Below the pieces are notes generated by a model. The model did not search any database, was not told where the DNA came from, and was given only the letters and a program-made list of their open reading frames with translations. A program made the position numbers and the translations under genes. A stretch of 64,000 nucleotides of DNA. Source: Prevotella sp. oral taxon 475 (GTDB lineage Bacteria > Bacteroidota > Bacteroidia > Bacteroidales > Bacteroidaceae). This document shows positions 1-8,898 of this stretch, piece by piece (within the stretch, counting starts at the first letter, position 1; every line of letters begins with the position of its first letter). The stretch lies in the NCBI RefSeq assembly GCF_018127805.1, contig NZ_CP072334.1:248001-312000 (forward strand). Reading direction: 5' to 3'.

Positions 1-1019
1 TAGAACATCGACAAGACATCCGAGCGGTGTTGCCCAATGCCTCGCCAAGGCTTGTCGAGGCGATGAAAACAATCGATCGGCATCTGCGCCTCGCTGAAAC
101 CGAACTGGAATATAATGCCCGCAACGGCATTGAAACGCTCTGTATGGCCGACTCTCGCTATCCGCAGAGACTCAAAGAGTGTGATGATGCACCGCTGGTG
201 CTCTTTTATAAGGGTACGGCCAACCTCAATGCGCCGCGTGTGGTCTGTGTGGTGGGCACACGGCGGTGCACTGTTTATGGGCAAGACCTTGTTCGGCGAT
301 TGATGCAAGACCTCCGGTCGCTTTGTCCAGAACTGCTCGTCGTCAGCGGTTTAGCTTATGGCGTGGATATCAATGCCCATCGTTGTGCCTTGCAAAATGG
401 GTTTCCTACGGTGGGGATTCTGGCTCACGGACTGGATGATCTCTATCCTCCGAGACACCGACCAACGGCCGACGAGATGGTGAAAAATGGCGGACTGCTC
501 ACCGAATTCCTTACTAATACCAATGCCGATAAGCTGAACTTCGTGCGGAGAAACCGCATCGTGGCAGGTATCTCGGATGCTTGCATCGTGGTAGAGAGTG
601 CTGCGCATGGCGGTGGACTGATCACTGCTTCTATTGCCAACAGCTATGGGCGCGACGTTTTTGCCTTTCCCGGTGCCGTAGGGGCTCCCTATAGCGAGGG
701 TTGCAACCATCTGATACGTGACAATAAGGCCGCCTTGATCACTTCGGCCCTGGACTTTGTTCGGGCTATGAACTGGGAAGACGAACTGAGATGCCGACAG
801 AAGGGACGACTGGCGGTGGAACGGCAACTCTTTCCCGACCTGTCTGCCGAGGAGCAACGCATTGTAGCTACACTTCAAAAACACAACGACTTGCAAATCA
901 ATATGCTCTCTGTGCAGGCCGGCATTCCCATTTCGCACCTCACTTCTCTGCTCTTTCAACTCGAAATGAAGGGCGTCATCAAGATGTTGGCTGGCGGGAC
1001 CTACCACCTTTTGGGGTGA
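1..1019 (+). CDS. dprA: DNA-processing protein DprA (5' end outside window)
   Basis: DprA/Smf binds incoming single-stranded DNA and loads RecA during natural transformation. The frame is open to the left edge, so the true start lies upstream; the GTG at 27 is probably only an internal codon. The Rossmann-like DprA core is clear: VCVVGTRR, then VSGLAYGVDINAH, then GILAHGLDDLYPP, and FVRRNRIVAGISDACIVVES followed by the Gly-rich HGGGLITA. The last 70 or so residues look like the winged-helix DprA C-terminal domain. The stop is three bases from the stop of the convergent gene, which encodes an outer-membrane protein with a helix-hairpin-helix domain. Identity is secure; only the N-terminus is unseen. 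Confidence 0.95.
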   Translation, partial: EHRQDIRAVLPNASPRLVEAMKTIDRHLRLAETELEYNARNGIETLCMADSRYPQRLKECDDAPLVLFYKGTANLNAPRVVCVVGTRRCTVYGQDLVRRLMQDLRSLCPELLVVSGLAYGVDINAHRCALQNGFPTVGILAHGLDDLYPPRHRPTADEMVKNGGLLTEFLTNTNADKLNFVRRNRIVAGISDACIVVESAAHGGGLITASIANSYGRDVFAFPGAVGAPYSEGCNHLIRDNKAALITSALDFVRAMNWEDELRCRQKGRLAVERQLFPDLSAEEQRIVATLQKHNDLQINMLSVQAGIPISHLTSLLFQLEMKGVIKMLAGGTYHLLG

Positions 1020-1022
1020 TGG

Positions 1023-3080
1023 TTAGAACTTCCCAACCAATTGTAGGCTGGCATCCATTTTTGTTTTTCCGGTGATTGCAGACGGCGAAGTGGATGATTG
1101 CAATGGATGGGCGCGATGGGTGGTGCCTAATTTGGCGGTGAATTGTAGATGCTTGCCGATGTTTGCCCGGGCCATGAGGGTGCATCGCAATCCTTTACCG
1201 AAGAAAGAAGGGAAATAAAAACTATAACGCGGACTGCGTTCGTAGAGGTAAATACGGGTGGCGAAGTTGTCGGTATGGAAATATCCGGCCATGGCATCTA
1301 ATCGCAGCCAGGCGTTTTGCCAGCCGCCACTGGCACTGAGCATCCATCCAAGGTTGGTTTGCTCTTTCCGGGTGCAGGAAAAATCGGTCTGTACCTTGCC
1401 AAACCATTGAGGCAGGGTATAGACGAAAACCATTCGTGCCCGATGCTCTGTCTTATTGACTTGTGTTCTCTGGTGTGCTGTCTTTGGAGACTTTCGTTCT
1501 GCGTCTTCTTGACGGAATCGGAGTCGGTAGCGAGCTTGTAACGAGAGGCGACCACGGCTGTAAACGGCCGAAAAGAGATGGTCCCAAGAATGGGATGAGG
1601 CGGAACAGCGAGGACGAGGAAGGGCGAAGTAGGCGTAATCGGTATAAGCCGAGAGGGCAATAGCGGGCAGAGGCTTCCAGTTGAAGCCGATGTAGAGTCC
1701 GCTTTCATTATTCACCTGTCCGCCATCGCTGAAACTCCGGGCGAAAAAGGCGTGATAACGATAGGAATAAAACCGCTGAAGCAGGAGTAAAGATAGCCGT
1801 TCGGTGCACTGCCAGCTCAGTTGGTTGAGGGTGGCCAGGGCTTGATGGGCACTCATGGCCGTCTCTCCAGTAATCGAGAAACGTCGACGGATATAGCCGT
1901 AATCAAGACTGAGATGATGAAACGACCGACCGGTCGGCGCGTTACGGCGGTAGATCTGTATGGAATCGGGCCGTAGCGGTTGGTCGAATGTAGTGCCCAG
2001 GACTGTGAAACCCGCATGGAATCCATTGCTCGAGAAGCCCAGATGTCCACCGAAGACCCGCTCCTCGGCGTTGTGTTTGCGGCTCAGTTCGTGGCGTGTG
2101 CGGTGATAGCCCGTTCGGTTGATAGTGCGGATGCCCGTGCTGTCAGCTGTCAGTGTGGCATCGATCTTACGGAAAGAAACAAAGGCGGTGAAGTCTGCAC
2201 CCGGGAAAAGCTGAAGGGTGGCTGCCGCGCCTTGTAGAAATTGTCCCTCCGATCGTGACGAATGGGCGTGCAAAGAAGAGACCGTGCGACCCAGTGAGAC
2301 GAGCATGGGGAGTTTCCCCAGCGAGTAACCGTTGTCGATCACCAATCCCATTCCGAAACGAAGTCGGTATCTTCCCACGGCTAAGGTTCGGATTGGACCG
2401 AGTTGGCGCAGAAGAAAATAGAAGGCATAGTTGTCGTAACCCATTCTATTGCGATTGGCAAAGAACGGCTCTCCGGCATCCTGCGCGGCGAGAAATCCCA
2501 CTCTGAAGCGTTGACCCAGATGGAAATCGTAACGTAAAAAGTGGCGACAGTCATAGCCTAAGAATTTCTTCTTCTCGTTTTGCGTCGAAATAATGGGCAG
2601 ACTGAGAGCCGCAACCACCTCATGACGGCCATACTTCAGTAGATTCTTCAACGAGGGAAACCTATCTCTTTTCTCTTCGCCCAGGTAGACAAAATACTGT
2701 AGGAGCAGGCGAGTGTCGGTATCGATCGACTCGATAAGAGCCAATTCGGCCAGTGTTTTCATCGGGGCGTAGTGATAAAGATAGTCGCAGAGGTCTTCGA
2801 TTTGCTTCTCGGTAAGAAACGGCAATCGCTCCAAATCTTCGCGAGAGGCTGTATTCAGATTGATCGGATGCGCCTGAAGGTCGGCCAGTAGCTCGCAAGT
2901 CTCTTGCCAGGCACCGCTCTCCATCTCTTCCGCATTCCCCATTCGGGCATACAGTTCTTGCCACCCCTCGGGAGTTTGGGCGTGTGTAGACAAAGATAAT
3001 AGGAGGCTAATAACAAACAAAAGCAGTGGATGCAGCTTGTTTGTACATCTTCTTTTCATGATGAGGAGATTCTCTCTCAT
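1023..3080 (-). CDS. Outer-membrane beta-barrel protein with N-terminal helix-hairpin-helix domain
   Basis: A 685-aa exported protein with a signal peptide ending near THAQ. A second ATG at 3059 (MKRRCTN) gives a tighter signal peptide and is a plausible alternative start. Residues about 70-130 contain a ComEA-like helix-hairpin-helix segment (INLNTASREDLERLPFL). The rest, about 150-685, has alternating aromatic and polar strands typical of an outer-membrane barrel (for example RFRVGFLAAQDAGEPFF). This architecture is known in Bacteroidetes as an uncharacterised helix-hairpin-helix family. It converges on dprA. A role in DNA binding at the outer membrane would be inference; the domain could equally act in protein-protein contact. 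Confidence 0.85.
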   Translation of the reverse strand: MRENLLIMKRRCTNKLHPLLLFVISLLLSLSTHAQTPEGWQELYARMGNAEEMESGAWQETCELLADLQAHPINLNTASREDLERLPFLTEKQIEDLCDYLYHYAPMKTLAELALIESIDTDTRLLLQYFVYLGEEKRDRFPSLKNLLKYGRHEVVAALSLPIISTQNEKKKFLGYDCRHFLRYDFHLGQRFRVGFLAAQDAGEPFFANRNRMGYDNYAFYFLLRQLGPIRTLAVGRYRLRFGMGLVIDNGYSLGKLPMLVSLGRTVSSLHAHSSRSEGQFLQGAAATLQLFPGADFTAFVSFRKIDATLTADSTGIRTINRTGYHRTRHELSRKHNAEERVFGGHLGFSSNGFHAGFTVLGTTFDQPLRPDSIQIYRRNAPTGRSFHHLSLDYGYIRRRFSITGETAMSAHQALATLNQLSWQCTERLSLLLLQRFYSYRYHAFFARSFSDGGQVNNESGLYIGFNWKPLPAIALSAYTDYAYFALPRPRCSASSHSWDHLFSAVYSRGRLSLQARYRLRFRQEDAERKSPKTAHQRTQVNKTEHRARMVFVYTLPQWFGKVQTDFSCTRKEQTNLGWMLSASGGWQNAWLRLDAMAGYFHTDNFATRIYLYERSPRYSFYFPSFFGKGLRCTLMARANIGKHLQFTAKLGTTHRAHPLQSSTSPSAITGKTKMDASLQLVGKF

Positions 3081-3128
3081 GGTGGTATTCTTTTCAATTT
3101 TGGGTTAGTCTGATTACCGTCTTCACGG

Positions 3129-3160
3129 CAAAGATAGGTTTTATTCTGCTTTTCGTCAAG
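3129..3160 (-). promoter_or_regulatory. Candidate Bacteroidetes promoter for the helix-hairpin-helix outer-membrane gene
   Basis: On the minus strand TATCTTTG (3136-3129) matches the -7 consensus TAnnTTTG. CTTG lies 20 bp upstream (3160-3157), one base off the -33 TTTG. It sits about 50 bp before the start at 3080. Confidence 0.5.
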
Positions 3161-3204
3161 TTTTATTCATAGAAAAGCATCTGTTAAGAAGATCGTTCAC
3201 GAGG

Positions 3205-3285
3205 AACATGTCAACGAGTTAACAAGAGACTCTGCTTGTTGAATCTCCCTTGTCAACTCGTCTGCCGGTTCACTTGTCAACTAAA
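3205..3285. repeat. GTCAACTCGTC-word repeat tract
   Basis: A short intergenic tract of repeated words of the type GTCAACGAGTTAAC and TTGTCAACTCGTC, on both strands. It belongs to the same word family as the tracts at 5040-5190, 14999-15113 and 26678-26795. No coding potential is seen. Confidence 0.55.
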
Positions 3286-3961
3286 GAATCCTTCCCTCCT
3301 CACGATAACTATAATACTGCCCGTCGGTGATGATGAGATGGTCGAGAAGATAGATGCGCAGAGTTTCGCAGGCGCGCTGAATGGCTTGCGTGAGGCGATC
3401 GTCCTGCGGGCTGGGTGTGGCGTTGTTGCTGGGGTGATTGTGGCAGAGCGCAATGATAGTGGCATGATTGAGCAGGGCCTCTCGCAGGAGGACGCGCACG
3501 TCGATGGCCGTCTCGGTGATACCGCCGTGGGAGAGAAGCAGGGGTTTGATGAGTTTGTAGTTGCGGTTGAGTAGAAGAGCCCAGGCCTCTTCTACGTCGA
3601 GGTCTTGCAGGCGTGGATGCATATAGTTGTAAATAGCGGTGGCAGAGCCAAGGTCGGCACGTTCTTCGGCGGTTTGGATTTGACGACGCTTGCCCAGTTC
3701 GCAGGCTGCAAGGATGAGAGAGGCTTTGGCTGGTCCGATGCCATGATAAGTGGTGAGGTCATGAAGGGTGAGTTTGCCCAGGGTGTTGAGATTGTTATTG
3801 CAGTCGGCGAGAATGCGTTTCATGAGGTCAACAGCGTTTTCTTGGTCGGAGCCAGAGCTGATGAGTAGAGCCAGCAGTTCGGCGTTGGTGAGGCGAGAAG
3901 CTCCGTAGCGTTCCATCTTCTCTCGTGGGCGGTCTTCAGGGGCCCAGTCGGTAATGTTCAT
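3281..3961 (-). CDS. radC: RadC-family JAB-domain protein
   Basis: A 226-aa RadC/YicR-type protein. The start chosen is the ATG at 3961 (MNITDWAPEDRPREKM), where family similarity begins; longer upstream reading would run into the preceding glycosyltransferase gene. An N-terminal helix-hairpin-helix region (LTLHDLTTYHGIGPAKASLI) precedes the JAB/MPN domain, which carries the metal motif HNHPSNNATPSPQD. Despite the historical name, a DNA repair role is not established for the family, and JAB domains are usually metal-dependent isopeptidase-like folds. It lies 13 bp downstream of the glycosyltransferase gene on the same strand and is probably co-transcribed with it. Confidence 0.93.
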   Translation of the reverse strand: MNITDWAPEDRPREKMERYGASRLTNAELLALLISSGSDQENAVDLMKRILADCNNNLNTLGKLTLHDLTTYHGIGPAKASLILAACELGKRRQIQTAEERADLGSATAIYNYMHPRLQDLDVEEAWALLLNRNYKLIKPLLLSHGGITETAIDVRVLLREALLNHATIIALCHNHPSNNATPSPQDDRLTQAIQRACETLRIYLLDHLIITDGQYYSYREEGRIL

Positions 3962-3974
3962 GATTTTTATTCCT

Positions 3975-5024
3975 CTACTTATAAAACGTTTTCTCGAAGG
4001 CTGCAAATTCATCTTTTCCCAAGAGGCAACGTCTCCACCAGGCTGCCAAAAAGCCGAAGCCATAGCCCATGAGCTGAACAAAGGCGGCGACAATGCAAAG
4101 CAACGCGATACGAGGGCGGCGATAGACTCGAAGCGAGTCGATGAAGAGAGCACCGGAGTAGAGAACAATCGGTAAGAGGGCACTATTTATAAGCAGGAAT
4201 CCCACACCGCGCTGCATGCCCTCCTGACCAAAAACCTGTAAGATGGCTCCCCATATCAATGTGAGGAAGAGAAAGATCACGCCCAAAGTAAAAAGCATTG
4301 GTAGGAGATGCACAGGTTTGAGCGATTGGGGATGACGTTTGTAGAGGTTGATGCGGGCGATGCCGCTGTTGTAGACTTGACGGAAGAATTTGCGGAAGTC
4401 GGTGCGCCGCTTGTGCCACACCCAGGCCTGGGGGAAGAGTCGGCAACGTAGTCCGGCTTGGAAGATGCGAAGGGAGAAGTCGATATCTTCGCCGAAACGC
4501 ATTTTGGAGAATCCGCCGAGCTGTAGGTAAGCCTCCCGGCGCACACCCATATTGAAGGATCGGGGATAGAATCGGTCAAGCTTCTTCTTGCCGCCACGGA
4601 TGCCGCCAGTGGTGAAGAAAGCAGTCATGGAGTAGGAGATGGCTTTCTGCGTGTCGGTAAAAGACGGATGAGCATTGTCGGGACCACCGAAAGCATCGGC
4701 AGGCAGGCGTTGGAGTTCGGCTTCTACGGCGTCGAGATAACCCTCGGGCAGTACCACGTCGCTATCTAAGATGATGACGTATTTGCCCCGGGCGCGATCT
4801 ACACCGTAGTTGCGGCTCTGTCCGGGTCCGGAATTCTCCTTCATATAATAATGTAAGGAGAGTCGTGAGGCATACTTCTGGCAGACATCCTGGCAAGGCA
4901 GTGTCGACCCGTCTTCAACGACAATCACTTCAAAATCTTGCAGCTTCTGGTGCGTAAGACTTTCCAACAGTTCGTCCACTTCGTCAGGACGATTGAAAAC
5001 AGGAATGATAAAGGAGTATTTCAT
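3975..5024 (-). CDS. Family 2 glycosyltransferase, membrane-anchored
   Basis: A 349-aa GT2 enzyme transferring a sugar from a nucleotide donor to an unknown acceptor. The N-terminal GT-A fold is plain: SFIIPVFNRPDEVDELLESL, VIVVEDGST, then the DxD-like ILDSDVVLP and the later FGEDIDFSLRI, corresponding to the ED region of GT2 enzymes. After about residue 235 there are two or three hydrophobic segments that would hold it in the cytoplasmic membrane. It is first of a two-gene unit with radC. The acceptor, perhaps a cell-surface glycan or lipid, cannot be read from sequence. Confidence 0.88.
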   Translation of the reverse strand: MKYSFIIPVFNRPDEVDELLESLTHQKLQDFEVIVVEDGSTLPCQDVCQKYASRLSLHYYMKENSGPGQSRNYGVDRARGKYVIILDSDVVLPEGYLDAVEAELQRLPADAFGGPDNAHPSFTDTQKAISYSMTAFFTTGGIRGGKKKLDRFYPRSFNMGVRREAYLQLGGFSKMRFGEDIDFSLRIFQAGLRCRLFPQAWVWHKRRTDFRKFFRQVYNSGIARINLYKRHPQSLKPVHLLPMLFTLGVIFLFLTLIWGAILQVFGQEGMQRGVGFLLINSALLPIVLYSGALFIDSLRVYRRPRIALLCIVAAFVQLMGYGFGFLAAWWRRCLLGKDEFAAFEKTFYK

Positions 5025-5039
5025 AGCGGATGAGGTTTT

Positions 5040-5190
5040 TAGTTGATCAAGTTAACAAGGAGGCTTGTTCTTTTAAGTTGACGGGGGAACAAGTGGATGA
5101 GTGGATAAGGAAATGAGTTGGCGAGTGAACAGGAACATCCACTTGACTAATCTTCTTATCAACTCATCTCCTTGCCTACTCATCCACTGA
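5040..5190. repeat. GTCAACTCATCC-word repeat tract
   Basis: The whole gap between the glycosyltransferase start and the efp stop consists of related words: AAGTTGACGG, AAGTGGATGAGTGGATAAGG, then the inverted forms ATCCACTTGAC and TCAACTCATCTCC. The two halves are partly reverse-complementary, so the transcript could fold. No gene is seen. Confidence 0.55.
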
Positions 5191-5196
5191 AAAGAC

Positions 5197-5763
5197 CTAC
5201 TCTTTTACCCTTTGCAGATAGGAACCGTCGCGGGTGTCTACCTGGATGAGTTCGCCCTCGTTGATAAAGAGTGGAACGCGAACCACGACACCCGTCTCAA
5301 GCGTTGCCGGCTTGGTGGCATTGGTAGCGGTATCTCCTTTGATGCCAGGCTCGCTGTGCGTGATGCGGAGCACCGTCTTAACAGGCATCTCGGCGAAGAG
5401 CACAGAACCGTCTGTCGTGTCGGTCACCACCTCAACCACGTCGTTCTCCTTCATATATTCCACACCCGTTATGGCCTCTTTGGCAATGGGAGCCTGCTCG
5501 AAGGTCTCCTGATTCATAAAGATGAAATCCTCGCCATCTTGATAAAGATATTGATAAGGACGGCGTTCGATGCGTACATCCTCGAGCTTGAAACCCACCT
5601 GAAAAGTGCGATCGAGCACGCGCCCGGTGGTTACGTTTTTGAGTTTGGTGCGCATCACAGTGTTCCCCTTGCCGGGTTTCACGTGTTGGAAATCGATACA
5701 AGTGAAAATCTGATTGTCAAGACGGATGCAGGTTCCAATCTTGATCTCTTGCGAATTGATCAT
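5197..5763 (-). CDS. efp: Translation elongation factor P
   Basis: EF-P (188 aa, the normal family length) relieves ribosome stalling at polyproline stretches. All three domains are present: KOW-like N-terminus, OB domain and C-terminal OB domain ending GSYLQRVKE. The loop reaching the peptidyl-transferase centre reads HVKPGKGNTVMRTKL, so the tip residue is lysine (KPGKGN) as in the enterobacterial type, not the arginine of the rhamnosylated type. No EpmA or EpmB homologue is in this window, so any lysine modification is unknown. It appears to be transcribed alone. Confidence 0.97.
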   Translation of the reverse strand: MINSQEIKIGTCIRLDNQIFTCIDFQHVKPGKGNTVMRTKLKNVTTGRVLDRTFQVGFKLEDVRIERRPYQYLYQDGEDFIFMNQETFEQAPIAKEAITGVEYMKENDVVEVVTDTTDGSVLFAEMPVKTVLRITHSEPGIKGDTATNATKPATLETGVVVRVPLFINEGELIQVDTRDGSYLQRVKE

Positions 5764-5798
5764 GAGTTGTCTATTTTTATATATGATATAATTATGTG

Positions 5799-5806
5799 CA
5801 AAGGTA
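5799..5806 (-). promoter_or_regulatory. Promoter -7 element for efp
   Basis: TACCTTTG on the minus strand exactly matches TAnnTTTG, 36 bp before the efp start. No clear -33 TTTG is present at the usual distance, so the call is partial. Confidence 0.45.
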
Positions 5807-5935
5807 ATTATTTAATTCAGAAAACACAACAGCCCATCGCAATTGTTAGGCGACGTGAAAGACTGATTCTCGGCGGTTTTATTTCTAAAAAAGAGGCTTG
5901 AAGAGGGAGAGGACGATGCTTCCCTGGCTGACCCG

Positions 5936-6610
5936 TTATTCTATCACAGAGTAATGGAGTCTAGCCCTCGCGCGAGTGGTGTAGTTGAAGTGCCACCACT
6001 CGGTGCGCAACGGTTTGAAGCCCGCCCAGCGCATGACCTGTCGCAGAAGCCGTCGATTGCGTCGAGCGGAGGAGCTAATTTGGTGTTGTGCTACGAGTTG
6101 ATCTTCGATGTCAATGTGAGCCCGTCGGCCCAGATAGTCAATGCGGGTGCCCATGTCAAGAGTGTCGCCTCGAAGGTCGCAGAGGGTGATGTCTACGGCG
6201 AGACCATAGTTGTGTAGTCCGCCGCCGTGTGCGGGATTGCTCACGTAGTTTTGCATCGGAGTGTTTTTCACCTTGTCCCACATACGCTGCTGGATGCGCA
6301 TAGGACGAGCGGCATCGTAGACCTTGAGGCTTAGGTCGGGACGCAGTTGTTTCAAACGTCGCTGGGCACGCACTAATGCCGCTGCGGCGTGGGGATGGAG
6401 GTAGGCCCTGCGTAGATTTGTGTAGAGGGGAAAGCCCACGAAATTGTCGGCGCGAGCGTACATGAGCGAAACGAAGAGGGAGGTGTCGAGTTGTTGCACG
6501 TCGATATAACCATGATGTTCCAACTGTTGTTCGATGGGGCTTTTGGAGGGTTGCGCTCGGAGCGAGGACGTGGCCGTCAGTGCGAGGCAGAGAAGAAGAG
6601 AGAGAATCAT
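5936..6610 (-). CDS. VanX-type D-Ala-D-Ala dipeptidase (peptidase M15)
   Basis: A 224-aa exported M15 zinc peptidase cleaving D-Ala-D-Ala-type dipeptides. A signal peptide (ending SLRAQ) directs it to the periplasm. Zinc ligands are visible in GGGLHNYGLAVDITL (His and Asp) and in EWWHFNY near the C-terminus (catalytic Glu and third His ligand). Family knowledge suggests peptidoglycan dipeptide turnover or scavenging; vancomycin resistance is not implied because no VanA/VanH partner is nearby. Its ATG overlaps the stop of the upstream antiporter gene by four bases (ATGA at 6607-6610), so the two are translationally coupled. Confidence 0.9.
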   Translation of the reverse strand: MILSLLLCLALTATSSLRAQPSKSPIEQQLEHHGYIDVQQLDTSLFVSLMYARADNFVGFPLYTNLRRAYLHPHAAAALVRAQRRLKQLRPDLSLKVYDAARPMRIQQRMWDKVKNTPMQNYVSNPAHGGGLHNYGLAVDITLCDLRGDTLDMGTRIDYLGRRAHIDIEDQLVAQHQISSSARRNRRLLRQVMRWAGFKPLRTEWWHFNYTTRARARLHYSVIE

Positions 6611-8754
6611 TCTGGGTTGTTGAGCGTGTGAGAAGGAAGATTGGGACGGAGCTTTCGCATCCAGTGGCCCACAGTTTCATAGGCACTGGTCTCCTCCTGG
6701 TGTTGCGACTGCGAGAAGGTGAACTCTTCGCTGTTACCGCCATATTGGTCGGGAAAGACAATCATGAGGTTGGCCCCCGAGAAGTGTCGGGTGAGTTCTT
6801 CGGGTAGATGATCGAGAGCCGTTTTGTAACTCACTGTTCCCTTGCGGGCGGTGACGACAACGAAGAGATGGTCGGGGGCAATGGTTGCGGCCAGCGTGGG
6901 CAGTTCGTTCCAATGCGTCATGGCGATATACTCGGCGCGGAGCGTGGCATGTCGATTGCGAATATACTCGTTGATGAGCGTGAGCGTGTCTTGCCGTCCG
7001 TGGAAGAGGATGCGACACTCGAGGTTGTGCACCACTCGGGCCAGGCGTTCCAACCAACGATAAAAGCCGGGTTCGTATTGCGCACGCGAGGGTACGGCCA
7101 CTTGTATACGACGGATCGTGCTGAGGGGTTGGTTGAGCCGAACCATGAGAATCTGCCGGTTCAGTCCGTTGAACAGGCTTTGATGAAACTGTCCCCAGAA
7201 TTTGGGCGACACCTCCCGGTGGCTGTGTAGCCCGATGATGATTTCGGAGGCGTGGAACTCGTTGAAGGCATGTTTGATCCCATTGGCGATATTAGCCGCG
7301 ATGCGCACCTGGGTTTGCATCTTCACGTCGGCCGAGGCTGCATATTTCGACACTTGGTCGAGGAGTTGCTGGCCGCGTTCTTGGTTGGCGCGCATGTTTT
7401 CATCGTCGTAGACAAGGTTAAGGGCGATGAGCCCGCGGTTGAGCTTAGGGTTGCGCATCATTAGGGCCAGAGAGACGAGGCGGTTGGCATACTCGGGGTA
7501 TTTAACGGGCAAGAGAATGCTCTCATCGTCGTGCTCATGTTGGGGAGCGACGGAGAGATTTTTCTGTTGCAGAATAAAAGTCTTTGCAGCATGCTCGGTG
7601 ACGACAGAGGAGATGATGCATGTGGCAAGAATCATGATGACGACGGCGTTGAGTAGGTTGTCGGTCATGAGAAACCGTCCTGGTGCCACTTCGAGCTGCA
7701 TCCCCACCATCACGATGGCAATGGCTCCGGCAGCATGCGCCGAGGTAAGGCCGAACATCATGCTGCCCGAGGGGGATGGCATTTTGAAGCCTGCACTCAC
7801 ACTATAGGCAGCGATGGCCTTGCCCGCAGTGCCCACGAGAGTAATGGCGAGCACGGTCCAAAGGATGTCCGTGCCTTGGAAGAGCAAGCGGAGATTGATG
7901 AGCATGCCCACGCCGATGAGGAAGTAAGGGATGAAGATGGCGTTGCCGATGAACTCGATGCGGTTCATCAAGGGCGAGAGTCGGGGAATGTAGCGGTTGA
8001 GGACGAGCCCGGAGAGAAAGGCTCCAAAGATTCCTTCGAGACCGATGCCGGCCGAAAGGGAGGCACTTAGGAAGAGCACTGCCATGATGAAGATGAATTG
8101 CATCACGGCATCGCTATACCGACGGAGGAACCAACGTGTGATTCGCGGTAGGAAGAACATCAGTCCGCCGCAGAAGATCATTACTTTCAGGATAAACCAA
8201 AACCAAAAGATCAGCCCGCCCCCTTCGTGATGCGCAGCCACAATCATGGCCAGCATCACCAATGCCAAAAAGAGAGAAATCATCGCCGAACCCACGCTCA
8301 GGGCTACGCTGGGATTTCGTTGCAGTCCATACCGCCCCACGATGGGATAAGCGATCAATGTGCTTGAGGCCATCAAGCTGCCCAGCATCAATGCCGCCGC
8401 CGGAGAGAGAGACAGCACCCATACACCTAATATATAAATAAGGAGAAAAGGAAGGGCAAAGGTGGTCAGGCCGAATACCAAAAAACGATATTTGTTGCGC
8501 TTGAGACTACTGCTATCCATCTCGAGTGCGGCGAGGAACATGATGTAGTAGAGACCTACGCGCCCGAAGAGTTCGAAGGAGTCGTCCCTGTTGAGGATAT
8601 TCAACCCGTACGGCCCCACGGCAACACCCGCCAAGACCATCCCGATGATGTGCGGAATGCGGAGTTTGCCCATCACAATGGGTGCCAAAAGGATCATCGT
8701 CATGACGAGGAAAAAGATGAGGGTGGGATCGGTGATGGGAAAGTTGGGTAGCAT
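6607..8754 (-). CDS. CPA2-family cation:proton antiporter with C-terminal Usp-like domain
   Basis: A 715-aa inner-membrane Na+(K+)/H+ exchanger. The start used is the ATG at 8754 (MLPNFPITD), just before the first membrane helix; a start further upstream (8859) would add a 35-residue tail without family character. Residues 1-400 form about 12 hydrophobic helices typical of the Na_H_Exchanger fold (for example VGPYGLNIL and GLEGIFGAFLSGLVL). Residues about 440-700 are soluble and resemble tandem universal-stress-protein domains, as in other Bacteroidetes antiporters, probably sensing nucleotide or stress. It is first of a two-gene operon with the M15 dipeptidase. Ion preference cannot be assigned. 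Confidence 0.9.
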   Translation of the reverse strand: MLPNFPITDPTLIFFLVMTMILLAPIVMGKLRIPHIIGMVLAGVAVGPYGLNILNRDDSFELFGRVGLYYIMFLAALEMDSSSLKRNKYRFLVFGLTTFALPFLLIYILGVWVLSLSPAAALMLGSLMASSTLIAYPIVGRYGLQRNPSVALSVGSAMISLFLALVMLAMIVAAHHEGGGLIFWFWFILKVMIFCGGLMFFLPRITRWFLRRYSDAVMQFIFIMAVLFLSASLSAGIGLEGIFGAFLSGLVLNRYIPRLSPLMNRIEFIGNAIFIPYFLIGVGMLINLRLLFQGTDILWTVLAITLVGTAGKAIAAYSVSAGFKMPSPSGSMMFGLTSAHAAGAIAIVMVGMQLEVAPGRFLMTDNLLNAVVIMILATCIISSVVTEHAAKTFILQQKNLSVAPQHEHDDESILLPVKYPEYANRLVSLALMMRNPKLNRGLIALNLVYDDENMRANQERGQQLLDQVSKYAASADVKMQTQVRIAANIANGIKHAFNEFHASEIIIGLHSHREVSPKFWGQFHQSLFNGLNRQILMVRLNQPLSTIRRIQVAVPSRAQYEPGFYRWLERLARVVHNLECRILFHGRQDTLTLINEYIRNRHATLRAEYIAMTHWNELPTLAATIAPDHLFVVVTARKGTVSYKTALDHLPEELTRHFSGANLMIVFPDQYGGNSEEFTFSQSQHQEETSAYETVGHWMRKLRPNLPSHTLNNPE

Positions 8755-8898
8755 CGGCGTGACTTTTGATGACTGCAAAGATGCAAAAAAATATCGATTT
8801 GGCAGTAAGTAAGGGTGGAAAGTTGTACATTTGCAACCGATTGGGGGTGAGAGATTCACTCCTTATTGATTTCATCAACACGATAATTCCTCAAAACA

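Noticed and set aside
5936-6610. Vancomycin resistance gene
   Set aside because: The VanX-type dipeptidase has no VanH/VanA partner, and the VanZ-like gene is 27 kb away; both families are common in sensitive bacteria.
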